Source: Fragilariopsis cylindrus CCMP1102
Lineage: Eukaryota > Bacillariophyta > Bacillariophyceae > Bacillariales > Bacillariaceae
Direction of reading: 5' to 3'
Assembly (NCBI GenBank): GCA_900095095.1
Contig: FMBT01000301.1
Location: forward strand, 558,001-622,000
DNA: 64,000 nt
Position 1 is the first letter of the stretch, and the number at the start of each line of letters is the position of its first letter. This document shows, in pieces, positions 58,784 to 64,000 of the stretch. A program made the translations under genes and the position numbers. The notes beneath the pieces were generated by a model, which was given only the letters and a program-made list of their open reading frames with translations, was not told the origin of the DNA and searched no databases.

Positions 58784-59176
58784 ATGAGCGATGTTGTTAT
58801 CAATGACGAGGAGGCCAAAGAAGGCGTACCACCTGTAACTATCGATGATGCTGCCGGCAACGGCAATACCGGTAACAGCAACATGAGTATTGGACAATAC
58901 GATTTTGAAACACAAGTATTGGTTCCATGTTTCAAATGTGATGATGATTGTTGGAGCCGTGGTTGGTTATTATTACCAGATATTGATGAGGGAGAAGGTG
59001 CGGAACGAAAAAATATTTGTGACAATTGTCTGTTATTTCATGGAAAGAAAGTAAAAGGATCCGAACGACGATTTGATGGAAAAATAAAAATACCGGTTCC
59101 GAAAAAAAAGCCCAAAAAGAAACCACCGAAGAAGGATGTCGTCGCTATTAAGGCAAAGAAAACAATGACGAAATAA
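58784..59176 (+). CDS. Small zinc-ribbon-like basic protein (130 aa)
   Basis: The acidic N-terminus (1-40) is followed by VLVPCFKCDDDCWSRGW (about 46-62) and, about 25 residues later, NICDNCLLFHG; two CxxC pairs flanking an acidic loop suggest a single zinc ribbon or treble-clef site. The C-terminus is Lys/Pro-rich (IPVPKKKPKKKPPKK). There is no leader or TM. Small nuclear proteins have this shape, but the family is not recognised. The start at 58784 is the first ATG. It lies between retrotransposon and LRR relics but looks intact. Confidence 0.6.
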   Translation: MSDVVINDEEAKEGVPPVTIDDAAGNGNTGNSNMSIGQYDFETQVLVPCFKCDDDCWSRGWLLLPDIDEGEGAERKNICDNCLLFHGKKVKGSERRFDGKIKIPVPKKKPKKKPPKKDVVAIKAKKTMTK

Positions 59177-59508
59177 TATTATAAGGATTACACGACGAGG
59201 ATTGCGAGAAAATAATAGTATGGATTGATTTTTTTATGTTGATAGATGTATGTAGGGGGGGGGGGGGGGCTGATAGGTGTATGGGTGTGGACTGACTCAG
59301 TCGGTTGTGGGTGTTTGTGTACAGTACGGTAGGTCAAGGCGGAATATGAGATTCATAATACATATTAATAGTACAAAATTGAAAAAGTATGGAAAACAAA
59401 TTCGATTATTACAAACGATCATCAGGTATTGAATGGAATATCATGCCCACTATTGTTATCAGCGTGGTTCTTCGCGGAAACTAATACAGAGTTTAGTCAA
59501 CCCACAAT
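59177..59508. other. Intergenic with G15 run
   Basis: Fifteen G lie at 59255-59269. No gene is seen. Confidence 0.6.
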
Positions 59509-60016
59509 CAGACAGACGAAAAGTTTTAACGTTATCCTCGTATGATGAGGATGAATGATATGTACAAATTTGATAGTATACGTGACGGACAAATGAAACG
59601 AGGTCAAGAACGATGTCCGATTGGATTGGATTGGATTTTGGCGTTGGATATTGCCTTCACGAGGCAAAAACATTTTATTTCCCCTTCCACACGCCCTCTC
59701 CCTTCCATACACCTTCTCGATTATTTTGCCAAACTTACGTGAACTCGTTTTACAACTTCCGTGTTTGTACATCCTTCGAGCTTATTCTAAATTCATTACG
59801 AAAGAACGTACCCGTGCTAGATTGGATGGTAACGAAATAGAATTTTTCAATGACTTGAAACAAATATATCTGGACAATACAGTTTTTTGGTACTGCGACA
59901 TCCAAGAACTAGCTAATATAATGGACTTGAATAACCCCAGTCGAGACAAACTTTCCATCTTAAACAACATTATTCATCGACATGTAGCTCTATTCCTAAT
60001 CATCTATTCCTATTGA
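59509..60016 (+). pseudogene. Relic of an F-box/LRR gene
   Basis: In one frame, RMMRMNDMYKFDS near 59535-59575 parallels the RYQIMRFKDSSKFK part of the gene at 63220. In another frame, SIILPNLRELVLQ, RLDGNEIEFFNDLKQIYLDN and ELANIMDLNNPS (59700-59950) parallel the HILPKLQELDFSN and NLKEINMNNSNF parts. The frame changes between the pieces and the F-box region is missing, so this is a decayed copy. Confidence 0.6.
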
Positions 60017-60698
60017 AATTCGTTATTGCACGTTTTGTGCTCATGTCGTTCGATTTACACGGTTATACAAGAGTAGCGACAATAGTGAATTGTTCTTGAC
60101 ACACTTTGAAAGAGAAGCAAGCAAATCAAAATACGCCAGAACAATCGATCCGTATTTATGCATACTGTGTGTATGTGGATAGATAATCAATTCACATTTA
60201 TCATCCTCTGCCAAAAAGATATTTCATCATCATCGTTTGTAATGGTTTCCTTTGCTTTCATCATCCTCTCTCTCTTTTCGGTTTCGCTTTCTTGGATTAG
60301 TAATTGCCATCAAATCGTCGTTGCTTTTCATGCTATGTATGTCATTATCGCTGCTGCTTCCATTGTCATTGTTATCGTCTTTTTTATTGTTGTTGTTGTT
60401 GTTATTGCTCCTGATGAGATTTCTTTGTAGGCCGTATTTAAGATTTCAGTACGGTCTATTAAATAATATGCACAGATTAGAAAATGTAATATTGAAGTAA
60501 TAATGAGTTATAGTCGTGAATATCTCATCAGAAAGATTGTGGATGAAAAGAATAGAAGTTTAAAAGTCGTGATTGCAGGTTTTATTGCGTATTTATAACT
60601 AATGATTAAGTTAGTCTCTAGTCCTACAATTTACTGACTCAACCACCACTTTTTCTTTCTTCTCTTTCGAAATATAAAAATAGAATACATCTTCGCTC
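60017..60698. other. Intergenic with a possible minus-strand coding scrap
   Basis: On the minus strand about 60450-60225 there is an open stretch rich in Asn, Asp and Lys (SNDDLMAITNPRKRNRKERE) without a convincing start. It could be a relic of a low-complexity protein. Nothing else is seen. Confidence 0.35.
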
Positions 60699-62320
60699 CT
60701 ATCTCGGTCGACGAGCTTTGAGGATGCGACGCGAACCTATAGCAGGACCAGTTCCTAAGCTAAATTGGCCTCCAGCTTGAGCATTGAATGTAGTGTTACT
60801 GAATCCCCCCGCCTGCGCTTGTTGTTGAGATGGTGCTAGTTGACCAAATCCCCCACCACCAAATCCACCCGGTGTAGGGGTTAGTGTAGTACCACCGCCA
60901 CCAAATCCTCCCATACCAGGAGTTTGCGACGGACCACCGCTAAATCCTCCCATACCAGGAGTTGGTGCAGTACCACCAACTGGTAATGGAGCAGAAAGAT
61001 TGTTGTCGTTAGACTCCAACGTCAACGATGACAATGTCAATGAGGACGAAGTTAGTTGCATTACATCAGGTTCTCTCCGCAACAAAAAATATACACAATC
61101 TAAATGAATATTTTCATCAATGGCTGCTGTTATCAGCGCCTCAGTAATGTCGATTGGTGTGTCCAATAACGGATAAGAATGTCTTCTACGACCTTCATCA
61201 CATCTTCGGTATAACGTTTAAATGTACAAGCTAATTGGAGAGGAGTGGGACCGAACCCACTTCTACAAACCGGAGTCCTGTAATCTGAGTAGTAGTAATA
61301 ACTATTCTGGAATAATGAACAAATACCTTTCTTTCTAGGATAATAACGAATTCCATATTCGAATGCCATCCGAAAGTCTTGAATGGTGGAAGTAGATATT
61401 GTAGCAACGTGAAGTGGCAGATGTCCAGCTCCTCCGTCTGGATGTCCAGCTCGTCCGTCTCTTTTGATTAACGAGGTTGGATCCCATTCAACTAAAAATC
61501 GAAATCTTTTTTCTGAGATGACACTGCATCTACACAATACCACCACTAAACCATACTTCTGAATATCTTCTTTCTTGAAATAACCCATTTGTCTCAATTG
61601 TATCATCACATTAAGATACATGTCGTCTACATGTTGATCATTTAATATGTCGTTTACGAGGAACTGTAGAATATTATGCCCACGTACATCAAACATCAGT
61701 CCTCCTCTTTCTATTTCCTCAAATAAGCCGAACTCTAATGCTAGCTGAACTACGAGGGGAATAAAAGGAACAGCCTTTACTTTGATTGCTAAATATTGAA
61801 TGGGATACTTATTGTAGGGTCCTCCTCTTCTTGACAGGACTTCTGGGAAAAACCGTAAAGCAGTTTCAACTTCAGCTGCTGTATCACGGTTGCTATCTAA
61901 ACCACGATAATAACGATCATAACGATCATCATCGTTAGGAGCCTCATCTTTGTTGTCACAAAGCATATCATGGATATCATCTTTAGTTTTAGTAACGAAT
62001 TCTTCAACCAATTCATCAATTTTATTTCCTGTACGCCAATGATATTCATCATGCTGTTTAAGGACTGAAATTAGAACGACGTGTTGTCTTCTACCTTCCT
62101 GTTGTTGATCGTCTATATCCCTTATGATAGTACGAAGGAATTTACAAACCAATTCATCAATTTTATTTCTGGTACGCAAATGAAATTCATCATGCTTTGT
62201 AAGGACTGAAATTAATTCGACATGTTGTCTTCTACATTCCGCAGAAGCAGCAGCAGCAGTTGCAGTTGCAGCAATTTGTCCTACTGCTTCTGCTTGTCGA
62301 TCGTCTATCTCGTCCATCAT
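60699..62320 (-). pseudogene. Ankyrin-like protein copy 2 with FG-rich tail, frame shifted once
   Basis: The ATG at 62320 begins MMDEIDDRQAEAVGQ. The body matches copy 1 (9024-10346): EKRFRFLVEWDPTSL, LPLHVATIS, RMAFEYGIRYYPRKKGIC, GFGPTPLQLACTFKR, VMKVVEDILIRY. Near 61169 copy 1 reads GTTATTCGGACAC where this copy reads GTTATTGGACAC, so one base is missing. The frame then ends after ten more residues, while TPIDITEALITAAIDENIHL continues in the next frame to 60699. That tail carries Gly-Phe-Gly repeats (GMGGFGGGG, FGGGGFGQL), QFSLGTG and a basic end RRILKARRPR, like an FG nucleoporin tail. N-terminally the segment RRQHVELISVLTKHDEFHLRT is duplicated. It is either a one-base pseudogene or a sequence error. 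Confidence 0.75.
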
Positions 62321-63219
62321 GATTCTTCCTTTTCTTTTCGTAGTACTATGCAGAGTACAATAAACAAAAATCAATTGTAATACAGTACTGGTAAGTACTT
62401 CGTAGTAAGTAACGTTCGTTAGCTTGCTTCGTCGCCGAAAAGTTCTGCTGTGGGCGGAGGTTAGCTATGTTCTTGCTTCGGCGCCGAAAAGTGCTTTACT
62501 GCTGTGGGTGGAGTTAATGTTTTGCTGTTCCGAATTTCAAATTGTAAACGCTTGCACTTTACGCGTAGAGTGAGGCTGCTGGAAATGGGCTCTGCGCTCG
62601 TCTTTTTTTTTTTCACTTGAATTCACTCAATCTCCGTCCTTTGATTGTCGCGTGAAATTTAACGCGCGGAACTTGCTGGCTAGTTAAATTAGCGTTGACT
62701 TAGTACAGTCTATCAAGCAATGCGAGTGATCTCGTCGTCAGTACATAGGAAAGCAAGGCTAGTAGGCGCGCTTTTTGAATTTTGATTTTTTGACGTTACA
62801 ATTTTTCAAGTTTTGCTGTGCTACGCTGTAATCAGCTGTGCATTTTTTACGCTGATTACTTCAGAGGTAAGCTCACAACACAACACAACACAACACAACA
62901 ACTCAAGTGCAACACCCCGTCTCATCAGATCTTCTTTTAACTCGACCAACAGTAAAGTCAGTCAACATCCCAGTACGATAGCTACTACAAACACAAGCCA
63001 AAACCAGGCCTGTTGACGAGAGATCATATTTTCAGAACAATTTGAGAGCCGCAGCACACAACAACTACCGTACGGTAACTTTTGATTCCGTAAAGAAGGG
63101 GAAGCAACAAAAACCCCTCTCCTCTCATAACCAACTCTCCTATACACTGATCTCTGCTCTGCTATAACATCGATTCCGTCATAGTCAACAAATAACAGTC
63201 GAACGAACGATAAAGAAAA
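62321..63219. other. Divergent intergenic region
   Basis: This lies between the divergent starts of ankyrin copy 2 and the F-box/LRR gene. It has a short direct repeat (TTGCTTCGTCGCCGAAAAGT near 62424 and CTTGCTTCGGCGCCGAAAAG near 62472) and an ACACA run near 62876-62900. No gene is seen. Confidence 0.5.
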
Positions 63220-64000
63220 ATGCGTCGAGCAAACACCAACAACAAAAATAATCGTAATCGTAATCGTAATCGTAATCGTAATCGTAATCGTAATCGTAAT
63301 CGTAATCGTAATCGTAATCGTAATCGTCGCAGAACACGTCGTCAAAAAAGAGCGATTGCTTCGAAGTGGGATTTATTACAAACACCTATTATTATTGAAG
63401 TTATTAGTTGGTTAGATCAAGATAGTCTGATGGATTTGAGTTTAGTTTCAAAACAATTACATGATATTATTGCTACTACTAATGATAAACCTGGAAATAA
63501 AAATAAAATTCATCCTGTTTTTGAAGTTAGTGGAAATTCGACACTAAAATTCTATCAAAACTTACGGAACCATTTTTTGAACAAAGAGACAAAGAACAAG
63601 TTACAACGTTACCAGATTATGAGGTTCAAGGATTCAAGCAAGTTTAAGGGTGACCAAAAATCCGAAGACAAATTACGTGAGATGGTGAAAAATATTCAAA
63701 TGAATGGAATTACATCGTTATATCTTTCTTCATCAAGAGATATGATTGACAACGCCCTTCTACTTACCCTCCCGCATATTTTACCAAAATTACAGGAACT
63801 CGATTTTTCAAATGTTTGTTTTGATGGCCCTATGATCCTTGGGCAATTCTCAAATACATGTCCTCTTTTGGAAAAAGTAACTTCAAATAATAATCCGTAT
63901 TACTTCTGCGTATATGGTAATGAGATGCAAGCTTCCAAAAATTTAAAGGAAATCAATATGAACAATTCAAATTTCGTTCTATTTGATTGTAAGATATCGG
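63220..64000 (+). CDS. F-box/LRR protein with Arg-Asn repeat (5' part, runs off window)
   Basis: The ATG at 63220 begins MRRANTNNKNN, then about twelve Arg-Asn pairs, and a basic patch RRTRRQKRAIASK. An F-box-like segment follows: TPIIIEVISWLDQDSLMDLSLVSKQLHDII (about 54-82, read in two parts around Asp). Leu-rich segments follow: TSLYLSSSRDMIDN, LTLPHILPKLQELDFSN and ASKNLKEINMNNSNF. F-box/LRR proteins usually act as substrate receptors of SCF ubiquitin ligases. This family is expanded in pennate diatoms and may serve other functions. The frame is open for 260 codons to the window end. A relic of the same family lies 3.2 kb upstream. Confidence 0.82.
   Translation, partial: MRRANTNNKNNRNRNRNRNRNRNRNRNRNRNRNRNRRRTRRQKRAIASKWDLLQTPIIIEVISWLDQDSLMDLSLVSKQLHDIIATTNDKPGNKNKIHPVFEVSGNSTLKFYQNLRNHFLNKETKNKLQRYQIMRFKDSSKFKGDQKSEDKLREMVKNIQMNGITSLYLSSSRDMIDNALLLTLPHILPKLQELDFSNVCFDGPMILGQFSNTCPLLEKVTSNNNPYYFCVYGNEMQASKNLKEINMNNSNFVLFDCKIS
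63253..63327 (+). repeat. CGTAAT hexamer array coding for (Arg-Asn)n
   Basis: Twelve perfect hexamer units lie in frame near the start of the F-box/LRR gene. Six-base units keep the frame when copy number changes. Confidence 0.95.

Noticed and set aside
57371-59594. Matching ~40-base direct repeats as LTRs of the copia relic
   Set aside because: They match only over a short stretch that reads as part of the LRR family, and an intact unrelated gene lies between them.

Overview
The window is nuclear DNA of a eukaryotic alga, most likely a raphid pennate diatom; the style of the gene families suggests the Fragilariopsis/Pseudo-nitzschia group, but that assignment is inference. Supporting signs are AT-rich gaps, long N/D/S/Q-rich low-complexity proteins, few and mostly short GT-AG introns (115, 152 and 215 bp, one of 829 bp), several N-terminal signal peptides followed by a Phe that resembles the diatom plastid-import motif (ASA^FAP), a degenerate Ty1/copia pol, a PT-rich subtilisin, and an F-box/LRR protein with an Arg-Asn repeat. 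There is no operon organisation, CRISPR array or convincing RNA gene.

Layout. 1-3.7 kb: minus-strand single-pass membrane protein running off the left edge, with a microsatellite-filled intron. 5.6-10.3 kb: a 927-aa low-complexity tail-anchored protein divergent from an ankyrin-like protein. 10.7-16.2 kb: three tandem minus-strand paralogues of a PLAC8-associated family; only the first keeps the PLAC8 domain and the third is frameshifted. 16.4-24.5 kb: a RidA-like protein, a GC-richer disrupted locus with an ankyrin relic, a seven-bladed beta-propeller, a hypothetical protein, and an MsrB with an apparent thylakoid-lumen targeting sequence. 24.5-27.6 kb: non-coding DNA with about nine copies of a ~190-bp satellite. 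28-40 kb: a type II glycosyltransferase-like protein, three small or low-complexity proteins (two probably plastid-targeted), an OCH1-like glycosyltransferase with three exons, and a convergent sulfotransferase-like protein. 42-57 kb: a class C GPCR-like 7TM protein, a kexin-like subtilisin with P-domain and C-terminal TM, a 1564-aa FG-repeat protein with a plastid-type leader, and a secreted protein with three six-cysteine modules. 57-64 kb: a gene graveyard (copia relic, LRR relic), a small zinc-ribbon-like protein, a second ankyrin-like gene whose FG-rich tail lies in a shifted frame, and the start of an F-box/LRR gene.

A recurring functional theme is the secretory route and cell surface: signal peptides or anchors occur on the left-edge receptor-like protein, two glycosyltransferase-like proteins, the sulfotransferase-like protein, the GPCR, the subtilisin and the Cys-module protein. 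A second theme is plastid delivery (MsrB, SAP-like protein, FG-repeat protein). The most unusual items are the FG-repeat protein with a plastid-type leader, the ankyrin-plus-FG gene, the PLAC8-family erosion series, the six-cysteine module and the satellite. All functional statements are from sequence inspection alone; no database search was run.
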